Source: Sphagnum magellanicum (Eukaryota > Streptophyta > Sphagnopsida > Sphagnales > Sphagnaceae). Taken from it: 64,000 bases of DNA. The DNA lies in assembly GCA_021904315.1 (NCBI GenBank), contig CM038918.1, forward strand, positions 9,625,349-9,689,348, in the 5' to 3' direction. Made by a program: the position numbers and the translations under genes. The number at the start of each line of letters is the position of its first letter. The first letter of the stretch is position 1. This document shows positions 48,431 through 59,883 of the stretch, piece by piece. The notes below the pieces were generated by a model. That model saw only the letters and a list, made by a program, of their open reading frames with translations. It did no database searches and was not told the origin of the DNA.

Positions 48431-48609
48431 CTCACGGGTCACAAGCAGTGCAAACGTCAAGATTTTCAAGGGCCAAGGTCCCGATGGATACATGTGGAAT
48501 GTCATATATAAAGAGGTTTTGGAAATGTAATTTGTAATTGTAATTTTGTAATATGTACCATCAAATACACACACACACTTATGCATTAGGCACGGGGTTC
48601 AAATTAGTT
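48431..48609. repeat. Dispersed 175-bp repeat with a TATA-like box, copy 2
   Basis: Same orientation as 24437-24613 and close to it in sequence, including TATATAAAG at 48505-48513, the CA run and a B-box-like GGGGTTCAAATTAG at the end. Flanking sequences of the two copies differ, so this is a dispersed repeat and not part of a larger duplication. Confidence 0.75.
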
Positions 48610-49598
48610 TATTTATATTGTACAACAAAATAAACAATAAAAACATATCTCCATCCCCCAAACACCCAACATGCATGTATGGAATGCATATGAAAACTAT
48701 CCAAATCTAGTTGATCATCATTGGTAATGTAGAGCCCAAGTACCATAATCCAAAAGTTTGAGGAGATACAATTAATGTATGTTTATGAAATATTGGATTC
48801 AAAGCGAAACCGTGGTAATAATAATTTGGATGTATCCATTTTTTTGCATTTTGAACTTGATCAAGATGCCCAACATTACAATGTTATTCATGAAGTTGAT
48901 CATATTTTGCTTAGAGATTCTACTTTACCCAATGCAATCCAAGACTTTGTTGAAAAGCCTACAAAGAATCAATGAATGCCATCTTGCCTATTTGTTAGGC
49001 CATTATGCTATATTCTTCCCTTAGGGTGAACTTTTGTGGCTTTTAGCATGCTTCATGCTATTGTAGGTTGAAGGACACATCATATATCACACAATTAATC
49101 ATTAATCCTCTTCATCACCCCAATTGAGCCTAATCGTACCCAAGGCCTCTAAATAATAGATTAGGTAGCCTAACTAGGGATGCCTTTGGGCATCAATTAA
49201 GAAATATGTGAAGAGCTTTCACGCATATACCATCAATATATATATATTTAAGTTGAACAAAGATATACTATCCACACTTTTATCATCAAAAACTTCTTTT
49301 GGGTTATTCACCCATAAGAGAGAGGCTCATCAAACAATAGAGGCAATAATAACATTCATTAGAAAAAGTGAAAAGAAATTACCGTTGGATATAACAAAGA
49401 GCTCCGAACTCCACCCCCACCACCCCAAATGAATGTTAACCTGTGGAGGAGGCAAGGGGAGGGTTCCAAATATTGTTACATATCAATCAATATTATGAAT
49501 TCGACTTTCAAATTTCAGAACTGAGGCAAAATTGATTGAGGGTTATTTTCTTTCCAATGTGTTATACAGTTTTCGGGTGGACTAGGTGACATGGGTGC
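48610..49598. other. Spacer without recognisable gene
   Basis: The overlapping ORFs at 48775-49024 and 49208-49432 have no family signature and no splice context. Nothing else is seen. Confidence 0.55.
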
Positions 49599-50335
49599 AG
49601 GATCAGATTGGTGGTAACATCGTATCACATATGCACAATTTGTATTGTGGTAAGATCCACTTCTTTGTGATGACCTGAAGAATGCTGCACAACCATCTGT
49701 GACTGTAAGTCATTTCTAATTTGGTGCAAGAAACTTTGTACAATTACTGTTGTTCAGAAGTTGGAAGACTGATGTTTGGTGTATTATCTACACTGGAGTA
49801 CATTACCCACCTTGCCAATCGGTTTTCATCACCACCTGAAAGCAAAGCTCTTTGTTCCATCTTTCCCTTGGCATGCAGTCTCCCTCGGGTTTTTGACACC
49901 AAGAATATTCGCCACTCTGGTATTCTGTTGGTTTGCTCATGCTGTTGCAAACAGATGCTGCATTTGTTTGCTTCATTTGTTTGGCAGGGCCACCTTGTGC
50001 TCACAGTGGCCAATTTGTGTCATGATCAAATTTCTTCAGGAGCACCATAATCTGGTCCAATTGCATGGCAGAACACTTTGCTTAGAGATGTTAAGAAATG
50101 GTTTGTATGCCAGTGATGGTACTTGGAGGAAGCAATGCCATTCATATCAGCAGCTCATTCATGAGGGCACCTTGGAGCTTCTGTTCTGGTAGAATGGAAG
50201 CTTCTTGCAACAGATGCCTCTAGTTCTGTCATCGTTGAACTTCTGAAGAGTTAGGTAGATCAAAACACAGTAAAATAAGATTGTGTCACAATTGACACAA
50301 TGCCGAACGAGTCTTCACCAACAGGGTCAGATTGT
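49599..50335 (+). pseudogene. Truncated, decayed copy of SR45 (exon 6 plus 3' flank)
   Basis: Bases 49599-49720 align with SR45 exon 6 and its splice edges: GTGCAG then ATCAGATTGGTGGTAACAT (SR45: GTCAGATTGATGGTAACAT), TGCACAATTTGTATTG, then after an internal gap GTGATGACCTGAAG and the donor TGTAAGTCATT. From about 49770 the sequence instead resembles 57730-58170, downstream of the SR45 stop (blocks GGTTTGCTCA, ATTTGTGTCA, GAGCTT, TTTTTACCAACAG-like). Exons 7-12 are missing, so this is an internally deleted tandem duplicate. The ORFs of 90-138 codons here are by-products. Confidence 0.7.
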
Positions 50336-50683
50336 TTTCAATACAATGACACTGCAACTCTCTGGTTTGCCATGTGCAACAGTAATTCTTCCTTCAAATC
50401 TTATAAACTTTAGCTGGCAACTCAGGAATCTCAGGAGTCTGGGTTTGACTTCAATTGTTTAAGCATTCCACGAAATTGCATTCAGGCAAAGAACAAGTCG
50501 AACAGACATTGAATTCATCATCAAATCTTTCTATGATCACAAGATTATAGACTACACTTACTGAAATTGCAAATTGACACCTGATGTCGGCCGCAGTTCC
50601 ATTTGATTCAGAAAAAATCAGGCAAACAAAGCACACCTTCCTTTCGCATTGCTGCAGGTGCTGGCTTTGGGTTGTAAGACTTT

Positions 50684-50686
<3 letters not shown>

Positions 50687-50718
<32 letters not shown>
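50687..50718. repeat. (GA)n microsatellite
   Basis: A run of 16 GA units upstream of the tandem repeat that precedes SR45. Confidence 0.97.
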
Positions 50719-50722
<4 letters not shown>

Positions 50723-50834
50723 TTCCCACCTTCTCTGTCACACATGCAAAAAAAAGTTGTCAAAATGGTTACATTGTTGTGGTGGCAAAATCAGTCTCTC
50801 AGAGAGCTTGCTGCTATTGCAGGTTGTCTGAGCT

Positions 50835-51400
50835 TAGAAATCTTTCACCTCAAGAAAGATCTCTCCAGCGAAGAACCTCATTAGGGAAGAGACAATATTG
50901 AAAGAAACTCGTCTGCGTCGAGTGCAGATGACCAATCAAGGGTGTGGACAAAAGGAAAGAAAGAGAAAATCCGCTTCATCGCCTAAGGACTTGCAAAGCA
51001 TGACTTGCTCGTTCCCCTCAGAAATCAAGAAAGACCTCTCCAGCGAAGAATCTCATTAGAAAAGAGACATTATTGAAAGAAACTCGTCTGCGTCGAGTGG
51101 AATTGACGAAGAAGAAGTACTCGATTCCCTCCGGAGTTTTCAGTTTGGAGCCAGGACAAAAGAAAAGAAAGAGAAAATTATCTTCATCGCCTAAGGATTT
51201 GCAAAGCAAGACTTGATCTTTTCCCTCAGAAATCACCTCAAGAAAGAGATCGATCTCCAGCGAGAAGCTCATCAGGGAAGAGACAACAAAAGAACCTCAT
51301 CTTCGTCGAGTGCCGATGACGACGAAGAAGAAATGCTCGATTCCCTCCAGAGTTTTCAGTTTGAAGCCCAGACAAAAGAACGAGACAATCCATTTTCATA
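50835..51400. repeat. Three-unit tandem repeat upstream of SR45 (180-210 bp units)
   Basis: Units begin near 50835, 51020 and 51228. Each holds TCTCCAGCGA(A)GAA-like, a GGGAAGAGACA-type block, CGTC(T/G)(G/T)CGTCGAGTG and, at the end of units 1 and 2, TTCATCGCCTAAGGA(C/T)TTGC. Units 2 and 3 share CTCGATTCCCTCC(G/A)GAGTTTTCAG. No frame stays open and conserved over all three, so I do not call a protein; the acidic ORF in unit 3 (51213-51401) is not kept in unit 1. Confidence 0.8.
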
Positions 51401-51499
51401 GGACCAAGAATAAGACGAAGAAGAAGAAGAAGATGGTTCTTCTGAGAACAAAAACGGAAAAAAAAAAGAAACAAAAAAGAAAAAAGAAGAAGAAACCAA

Positions 51500-51825
51500 G
51501 ACAATAATCCCTTGCGCACAGTGAAAGAGTGATGAACATTAGAGACAAGACGCTGTTCCTTCATCTTCGCGGGAGAGAGAGGGGGAGAGAGAGAGAAGAG
51601 AGAGCGCGCGGCGACGACAGGAGACGCCACGAGGCAACACGTACTTAACCTGACAGACACGTCGTGCGCGGCAAAGAACGTCTTCATCCACGGCATCTTT
51701 CCAGATTCGACGAACTGTCGAGCACGAGGGATAGAAATCGTGAATGAAAACAGCGACAAACACATTTTTCTGTCCGTCCTTTTGCTCTTCTTCTGTCTCT
51801 GTCCGTCTCTGTCTGTGTGTGTCTT

Positions 51826-51864
<39 letters not shown>

Positions 51865-52020
51865 CCGCTTCGTGCGAGAGCAGCTCACAACGGAAAACCT
51901 AGCCAAGCAAACGACCGCCATAGACGACGCTTGGACAAAGCTCTGTTGTTGCTGGTGTTTTCGGCTCTTCGATTTGCGTTTCGCTGTAGTAGACCCTCGA
52001 CAAGTAGTGTCGTGACGACC
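51500..52020 (+). promoter_or_regulatory. SR45 promoter and 5' leader
   Basis: GC-richer sequence with a (CT)n run at 51828-51862, about 160 bp before the SR45 start codon. CT-rich tracts near the transcription start are a common plant core-promoter or leader feature. No clear TATA box was seen. The start site is not determined. Confidence 0.5.
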
Positions 52021-55000
52021 ATGGCCAAGCCGTTATCCAAGCCGCGAGTGGCGTCGCCGTCCGCCACCACCGGCTCTTCCTCTTACACCGGTTCTTCCTC
52101 CGCTTCCGGCTCTAGATCCAGGTCGCCGTCTTCCACTTCCTCTGGAACCGACACCTCAAGAAGCCGAAGCCCTCCTGCAAAGCTCAGGTACTTGCTTTCT
52201 TGCGTGCGTGCGTGCGGGCTATTCTTCTTCTCATCCCCTTTTACTCTCTTTTTTCCATCGTCCGCAGCCTCATGAAATGTTGTCCGGGGAGTGACACGGA
52301 CGGTTCTTGTCCAGCGCTCACGGCGTTGGTTTTAGACTGTACACAAGAAGAGCAAAAGACTGCTGAAAACGGTTGTACGTGCCGTGTACCGAGGAACAGC
52401 CCGGTTTTGTCACGAAAGAGAAAGCTTAGGTTTGCTTGTTGTGAGGAGGAGGCGGCTGCTGTTTTCTTGGTCCGGGAAGAAGAGAGGACAGGTTGTTGTT
52501 GTTGGCACAGTTTTCTTTTCTTGTGGGAGAAGAGAACTTTGAAGTAGGGTAGTAATAGCGGAAGGTGGCAGCGCTAGCTTCTCCTTCTTTTGTGGCATGT
52601 GTTTGTGTCTGTTAGGATTTATCAGTTTTCCTGACCAAAGGACGGAAAGACCTAAGGCCATGGGAGTGGAGGGAAAGAGCTTTGTCTGTCTTCCATGACC
52701 TGCTGATGATCCTCATGGCCGCAACCCAGTTTTCATGGCATTGATCTTTGTGTAAACTCTCCTGAAAAATTGTTGTAAACTCTGTACTGTAGCTCTCCAT
52801 TTGCGAGTGATCATGGGATTGGTGATAATTGTCAGAAGCTGGCATTGTTGTTGTTGTGTATTTGATGTGCTTGCAGCTCTGCAGTTCTATGACTTTGATA
52901 CAGTGAGGAGGAGGTTTCTTGAGTGCGTTCTTCCTTTTTTCTTTTGCTTACAATGTGCACATGTAGAGCACATGTAGTGCAAATTAGTGCACATGTGCTG
53001 GAGGCTTCCAGTCTGAACATTAGTGCACATGTATTGGAGGCTTTCCAGTCTGAGCATTTTGGATACCTATTCTTACCCCCAAGGTTGCTTCTTGCTGCTT
53101 TCACTTTAAGGACACTAGCACAAGTGAGGAATGATCTCAGTGGTTACTCACAGATGGAATCTGTGTGAAAAGAAGAAGGGAGTGACACACATGCGTACAC
53201 TGGATCAGGGAGCACACTACTAATCTTGTTGCAAATCATGAGTACTGAGTGAATATTTTTTGTGGGTACCTTGGGTGGGGGGTTTGGTATACAGTGATGG
53301 TCCTGGAGGAAAGAAAAAGAGAGGATCCTCGCCCCCAATTAAGAAGGTTTCTCCAGCAAGGTATAGTTCGTGGAAAGAATTAGGTAGCTATTGGTAGTTT
53401 TGATCCATGAGTTGTACATGCTAGCTGGTCAATTGAGAGTGCAGTAAGAGTAATTGAATATGTGCATGCGTGTGTCAGTGTGTGATTGAATATGTGGGTG
53501 AATGTGTTATGTATTTGTGTCTCTGTGTTCATTTTAGCTAATGTTGGGAATGGTTGTCTATTGCATGCTTGCTGTGTATATATAGTTTGTTGTGCCACTT
53601 GATTTGCTTGCATTGTCTACTAGCATGAGTTCCTCTTGTTTGCTCATCAAAAAAGTAAATGCTTGCAGGAAGCTTCGGACACCCACTCCAGAGCCAACAG
53701 TGCTGCATATTGGCTGTCTCACTCGTCATGTTAACGAGGCTCATTTGAAGGAAATATTTAGTAAGCTGATCCCATATTCCGGTTCACCTTCTGCTTTCAA
53801 TGTTCCTGATGCATTGTTGTTATCAGTCTCAAGTAATACAGCATGCAAATTTCACGCACATGGGCTAACATGCCTCTGCACTGCAGGCATTTATGGTGAA
53901 GTAGTGCATGTGGAGCTGGCCATGGATCGTACTGTATGTGCACACACTCTACACTAGTGTCCCTAATCATGAGTTGCTTGTATGCTTTTTGGTAGTGTTG
54001 AATTCTGGTGAAGTCTTTCTATATGACATAGATTCAAGCTCTTTTTAAAGACTTGGCAGTTGTGGAGGATAGCAAGCACAATACCACAGAATACAGATTG
54101 TGATAAACTGACCAGTCTTGGTTTCAGTAGGAAGGTGGGATGTTTAGGGACAGACTCTGATTTGGTTCTGTTTGGTTGGGGATTCAGGTCAATCTACCAA
54201 AAGGATTTGGTTATGTTGAATTCAGGACTAGGGCAGAGGCTGAAAAGGCCCAGGAGTATATGGATGGGGTGAGTTTGTAATTTCTTTGTCGTCATATGAT
54301 AACCACATGCTAGATTACTATCTCCATTCCACCATACCTTTGGCCTTGTTGGGAAATTACCATATGTAGGCCTCTGTATGCCTTAGGTTTGTCCAATTGA
54401 GCAGCAATGGTCGTCTTTCTAATGTTGCAATCTGTAAACTTTGTTGCAGGGTCAGATTGATGGTAACATTGTGAGTGCACAATTTATATTGGTGCCACGA
54501 AAGAAAAGTTTATTGCCCCCTCCCAAGAGTGAGAAATCTCCTCCTTTGAAGAGAGGGGATGGTTTGGGGCGAGAACCTCTTCCTCGTGATGACATGAAGG
54601 ATGTTCCGCACCGTCGTGAATGTAAGTCATTGTTCTGTGCACCAAACTAGGTACATTTACTGGGGTGGAGCATTTGGCTGAGGTGAAGTGCCAGTGTGAC
54701 TTTGTTCTGATGGAGATGTGTTGTGTTAGGGAAATTCACCAAGTTGACTTTTCAATTCTAAAAGAGACTGATGTTCAGTGCGTTGTCCACTGTGAATACT
54801 CAGCCCCTCGTCCTCTGCGCCGACCTTCACCATCGCCACCTGCAAGCAGGCGCTCTCTGTCCCCTCGTCGGGGTGGGGTTGGTTCTCTAGCTCGTCGCCG
54901 GCCCCCCGTTTCCTCCCCCCCTCGCAGGCGATCTCCTTCAGGTTTCCGACGTCGTGAACGGTCACCAGTCCGGTACTTCTTTGATCCTTTGACTGCGTTT

Positions 55001-56676
55001 CTTACTTAGTAGGATTGTTTGTATGCATGTGCACCCACCCCTCAATGAAGTGCATAAGAGTGAGGTACATCTCTTGTATTGGAACAGGTCTCCTGTCAGA
55101 AGAGGAAATGGCAGCACCATGGGACGACAGCGATCCCCATTACCTTACAGACGCAGGTTAGTCTGAGTTAGTCCCTGAATTTAGTATGTGTTGAGTGCTA
55201 GCATTTTCTTTTGTCCAAAGCTACTAATGAAGTTCTTGGCCACTGTTGGATATAGTTTCCACCCTGAAGTTTTTGTAGGATAGATATTGGCATCTGGGCA
55301 TGGAAATAGTTCTGTACATCATTTGACCTGCCCATTGAGAAGTATTTGTATGATTTCATTAGCAATCTGTTCCTGTTCAGAGTAGTGCATAACTGGTATG
55401 ATGCAAGTTAGATGGACTCTTTTTGTGACAAGATTCACAGGGAAACTTATGTGCAACTTCATTTCAGAAGCGCCATCAGGCAATGTTGTTTTTGTATTAG
55501 ACTTTGCAAATTTTGTTGACAACCAAGTTGGTGGGAAAATGTAGGTCACCACCACCAATGAGGCGTGGGCGCACCCCACCTCGGAGATCTTCACCGCCTC
55601 CACGGCATCGCAGTCGGTCACCTCCACCACGTCGTTCATTCCGCTCTCGCTCACCACAGTCACGTTCACCTCCTCGAAGGTATGTTTGTATCTGTGACAA
55701 TAAGTAGGGTACTGTATTCTACAAGTTTTAGGCTGGATCACAAGTGCAAGTTCTGGATACACATAGCAATCGACAATGTCCACTTTTTTTGCATACAGAC
55801 TTGTAATTTCCCTGACTGTTTCCTTTTCCAGAGGTGTAAGTTAAGCTAATGCTTTTTTTCATGGTCATTACGTGGGGTTTATTTGTACTGAGTTACAACT
55901 TGGAGGGGATTGTAGGGGACGGTCTCCTCTTGGCAAGCGCGCAAGGTCAACCTCATATTCATCTTCACCAAGCCCTATTAAGGTCTGACATTATCCTTTG
56001 CTATGTACAATTTTACCGAAGCACATCTTTGACTAGGTGGTTACACTGTCTCTGTACACTTCTGGTGCAAATGTTAATTGACAACATGCATCACCATGGT
56101 AATTTTATTGTTCTTGAGTTGATTTGGATCGATCAAGAAGTTTTGCAAAGATTACTGACTGCAGGGGATGTACTCTTTTCAGTCATTTCACTGTGAATTT
56201 GTACTTTGATTTCTACTTTAAGAGGCTATGGACAAGAAGGGGCTGTTGATGTATCATCCTGTTGGTGTGCCTATCTGTGTAACAGGCTTCCCCTCCACCC
56301 CCACGTGTCGCCAAGAAGATCTCCAAGAGCCGAAGTCCTAAAAAGTATTATCTTAAATCCTTTCAGTTTCCTGCAGCTTTGATAAAAGTCCTGGAAGATA
56401 TTCACCTGTGTCTTTTGGAGAGGATGGTTAACAATTTATTTCAAGTACATGGTGGGGAGACTAATTAGAGTTGACAGCATGTGATTTTATTACTGCAATT
56501 GGTTCTAGATGCATCCCTATTACAGCCATTGCCAACCATGCACATAATTAGGCACATATCAATAGATTGAATTCTTATATTGGTGTGACTATTTGATGTT
56601 GGAAAGCAGGGCCATCACCCGTAGCAGGCCCAGCAGCCGGAGCAGCAGCTCTCCATCTCCATCAAAAGGCAACTAG
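52021..56676 (+). CDS. SR45: Serine/arginine-rich splicing factor SR45 (RNPS1-like)
   Basis: Nuclear SR-like protein with one RRM between two RS domains; it helps choose splice sites and belongs to the exon-junction (ASAP) complex as the plant RNPS1. Exons: 52021-52187, 53295-53360, 53669-53760, 53887-53933, 54188-54268, 54450-54621, 54804-54972, 55088-55156, 55545-55679, 55916-55982, 56286-56344, 56610-56676. Every junction keeps phase and the product is 396 aa (Arabidopsis 414). RS1 spans about 1-77. The RRM runs from about 88 to 168 with RNP2 VLHIGCL and RNP1 KGFGYVEF. RS2 fills the rest, with repeated SPPPR/RRRSP/RSRSP. The start ATG heads MAKPLSKPR and follows stop codons. Exon 2 (22 codons) was placed by phase and by its Lys/Ser/Pro-rich content. 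A truncated duplicate lies 2 kb upstream. Confidence 0.95.
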
Positions 56677-58170
56677 TATGTCAGCATGGAGTGGTGTTGG
56701 CCACCAAGGTAAGCTATGAAACATGTTGAGTGCCCAGTTTATGTAGGAGGGTACTCAATTTGTAGACATCCATTCATTCATAATGCCTCCAGACATGTGG
56801 GAGACTAATTATCACTTGAGTCAACATTTGTTTCCAAGCTGATTAGAAACTAGTTATTTTCTGTTTCAGTGCTCTCTTTCCTTCTTCCCATGTGCTTATA
56901 TTAGGGTGTCTAATTGTTTCCTCTATAGATTTTTTTATCCTCTTTATAACAGATGTTATTTGTATTGTCTCAGACTTCAAGTATGTAGAGTCCAGTTCTC
57001 AATTCTAGAAGGTTGTTTATATACTCAATGTTATCACATCCCTTTGTTATTTGTTTGGCTGTGGGTGTTTAACCCTAGGGTACAATGTTTATATGCATGT
57101 GTATTTTGCTTTGACACCCCTGCCAGTCACCTTCCCTTCGCTGGTTTTGTCCATTTGAAATGATTCCCATGGAGACATGCAGGTTTTCATGTTCCACAAC
57201 ACCTCATGAATGGGAGCTGCACACAGTTGGTTAGATTGTAATTTCTGGAGGAACTTATCTCATGCCATTTTCCTTCATGTCATGATGTGGACACATGAGC
57301 TGCGATGAATGTGTTAAGTTCTAGAAGTTAGACCAATCATCTGATGTGGTGATGGGGCTGTAGGTGCAAGGCTGGTCAGCACATCCCTTTGCAGCTGCCG
57401 AGGAGTATGGCTCATTCACTCAAAGTCAGTGGGCACCATGTGTCACTCTGCTACCTCTGTTCGTGGATTATGTGAGCCATGGATAGGTGCCTGCAACGGT
57501 CTCTATGCTAATTCGCTGGGCAGTTTTTCCTCCTGACCTCTTTGTCTAGGTTCCGGGTTATGTTGCCTGTTTGCAGTGGTCTTTTTTTGATTTGCTGGCT
57601 TTTACTGTTGTGTGTAGGTCGATAGTGTTCACTTGTCTTTGTGTCACAAAAGTAATAGTTGCAATGTGCTTGCATACTAGTGTAAGGGGTGGTCCTTTTC
57701 TGTTAGGAAAACAGAAACAGTAGCAAGCAGGCTAATTTTTGCTAGTTTTTGCTTGCTTTCACCCTGGTTTGGGACGTGTCCTGTGCCATCTGTTGTTTGC
57801 TCAGGCTGTCCCATCCAGATGCAGCTTTGGCTGGCCCGTCTTGCGCTCATGGTGGGCTATTTGTGTCACGAACAAACTTCTGAGGAGCATCATTACCCTG
57901 TTCAAGCGGCTGAACCAGTGTCTTTAGAAGTTGAGAAGGTCATATGTATGAAGGGGGAGGGGGGTTGCAGCTGGAGATGGCAGGCCCATGCATATAACTA
58001 GCTCTTCAGTGTGTGCAACTTGGAGCTTTGCTTGGGTTAGGAGGATGATGGGGGCATGGAAGGCTCCGAGGTGTGCCATCATTGAACTCTGGAAGAGCTT
58101 TTACCCAAAATTAGTGATGTGAGGATGTGTCATCATTAAGCTCCCAAAGAGTTTTTACCAACAGTCTAGA
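56677..58170 (+). other. SR45 3' UTR and flank
   Basis: A splice-donor-like CCAAG|GTAAGC at 56709, 33 bases after the stop, suggests a 3' UTR intron. Bases 57730-58170 are shared with the truncated SR45 copy at 49770-50335, which implies that this flank was duplicated together with the gene. ORFs at 56906-57163 and 57739-58001 have no signature. Confidence 0.5.
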
Positions 58171-59852
58171 CAAATGGATATCCTAGAATACAACAACAAT
58201 GGTGTTTCCATGATTGGTGGTGGGTCATTGATCATGGACCCATGAATCATGGATTATAACAACTGTGGATGTGTTAAGGGCATATGTTTTCAGTTGGTTT
58301 TTTTTTATAACTGGCTCATCAAATTCTCCTTCACTTTACTGTCAACTTGGGAAGTAAGACAAAGCTGGATTCTAGGGTTGTTGGAAAAGCAGTGGAACTG
58401 TGCATGCAATTCTCTTTCAAGGTGGGCAGGAGCTTAGTTAGGTTGCATTTTCAGAAAATGAGAGAGACATTTGGTGGATGCCATTAGCTACAGGACCAGT
58501 TGTGTGGGTTGTTGTTGTGTACTCAGGTTTACGATTCTTGTCCATCCTGTTGTGCCATTGAATAGAGATACAAGCCCTCCACAGTAGTAGGCACAGCCAA
58601 GGCAACTTTGGTACTGGAAGTGGCATAGTGTTGATCTCATTTTGCATTCACCAAAGATGTCCTCAATGCTGTAAGTGATGGTTGGTGCATGATTGAACTA
58701 TTTGCCGTAAGAGGCATCTACGGGATATAAGGTGGTGTCTCCTGCCCCTCTTGGTCCTACTGGCCCAAAGATCTACAAATGTTTAGGCTCATTATAATGG
58801 TTGCCTTGTGCTTTACAGTGGGGCTAAAGCCTTACGGTGGGGTGGCGGTCCTAAAAACAGGGTGGTGCATTTTGTAAGTGGGCTCACAAATTTGGATTGA
58901 TTTTCAAATTTGTGACTCTCCTCCACTTTTCAAATTCTCACTAGATATGTCCAAGCCATAGATAGGTGCAACGATGGTGAAATCACATCAAATACCATCT
59001 TTTGCACTAGTTGGCTAGTGTAACCCTAAACCTACAACCGACAAGGGGCCCATTAGGCAAACATGGCAGTTAGCAATAGTACTAGAGAACCGAAAAGATG
59101 AGGTTTGAAAAGCTTTAAAATTAGGCAAAAATGGCAGTTAGCAATAGTACTAGAGAGCTGAAAAGATGAGGTTCGAAAAGCTTCAAAATTTGGAGACATT
59201 TTGGAAATTTCAAGCATATTTATTTGATAATCTAGACATAATAGGTACCCCACAATACTCTTAGCAAAAGACATCGGGCTCAGCCCAAAATGGGTTTAGG
59301 GTTTAGGGGTCAAGTTGAGACTAAGTGTCATGCCACATGGAAGTCAGGGAAATGGGAGTCTAGAAGAGAAGTTTCAGGCTTAATACCACACTATGGGAAA
59401 TATCAACCTCTCATCTTGTTAAAGGAATTACTTAAAGACCTATGGGGTCTTTTAGGTCACTAGGTGAAAGACCCCATATGATGCCAAAACAATAAGTTTG
59501 GTGAAGCATTTCGCGTGGTAGCGACAACTTGGTGATATGGCCCTAGGGCAAGGCAATGGGCAATAATAGTTACCTTACATACAACCGATCTAATTAATTT
59601 TGTGACTTAATTACATGAAGTTATTATGGTTTTGCACAAAAAAATCTGCAAAAGTTGTGTTTGAAATTCTAGTTCTAGGGAATTTTTTATTGATATTTTG
59701 TCAAAATGATTAAAATTTTATTTATTGTCTGAACCATAGGGTTTTTTTAGAGAAAAATACACAAGAAAAGGTGTGTTACTTTGCATAGTTGTTCCTCATT
59801 TGATGAAATTCTGGAAAAATTAAATTTGAAACTGCTTAAATATTTGCATTTT

Positions 59853-59883
<31 letters not shown>

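Noticed and set aside
49721-50192. Overlapping ORFs of 89-138 codons
   Set aside because: The region is explained as a decayed SR45 3'-flank copy; frames overlap on both strands and none has a signature.
51213-51401. Small acidic ORF (SSSSSADDDEEEMLDSLQ)
   Set aside because: It lies in the third unit of a tandem repeat; the frame is not open in unit 1 and differs in unit 2.
51238-51921. Minus-strand ORF of 227 codons
   Set aside because: It covers simple (CT)n and GAA-rich sequence and the SR45 leader, with low-complexity Arg/Glu runs, and no start or splice context supports it.
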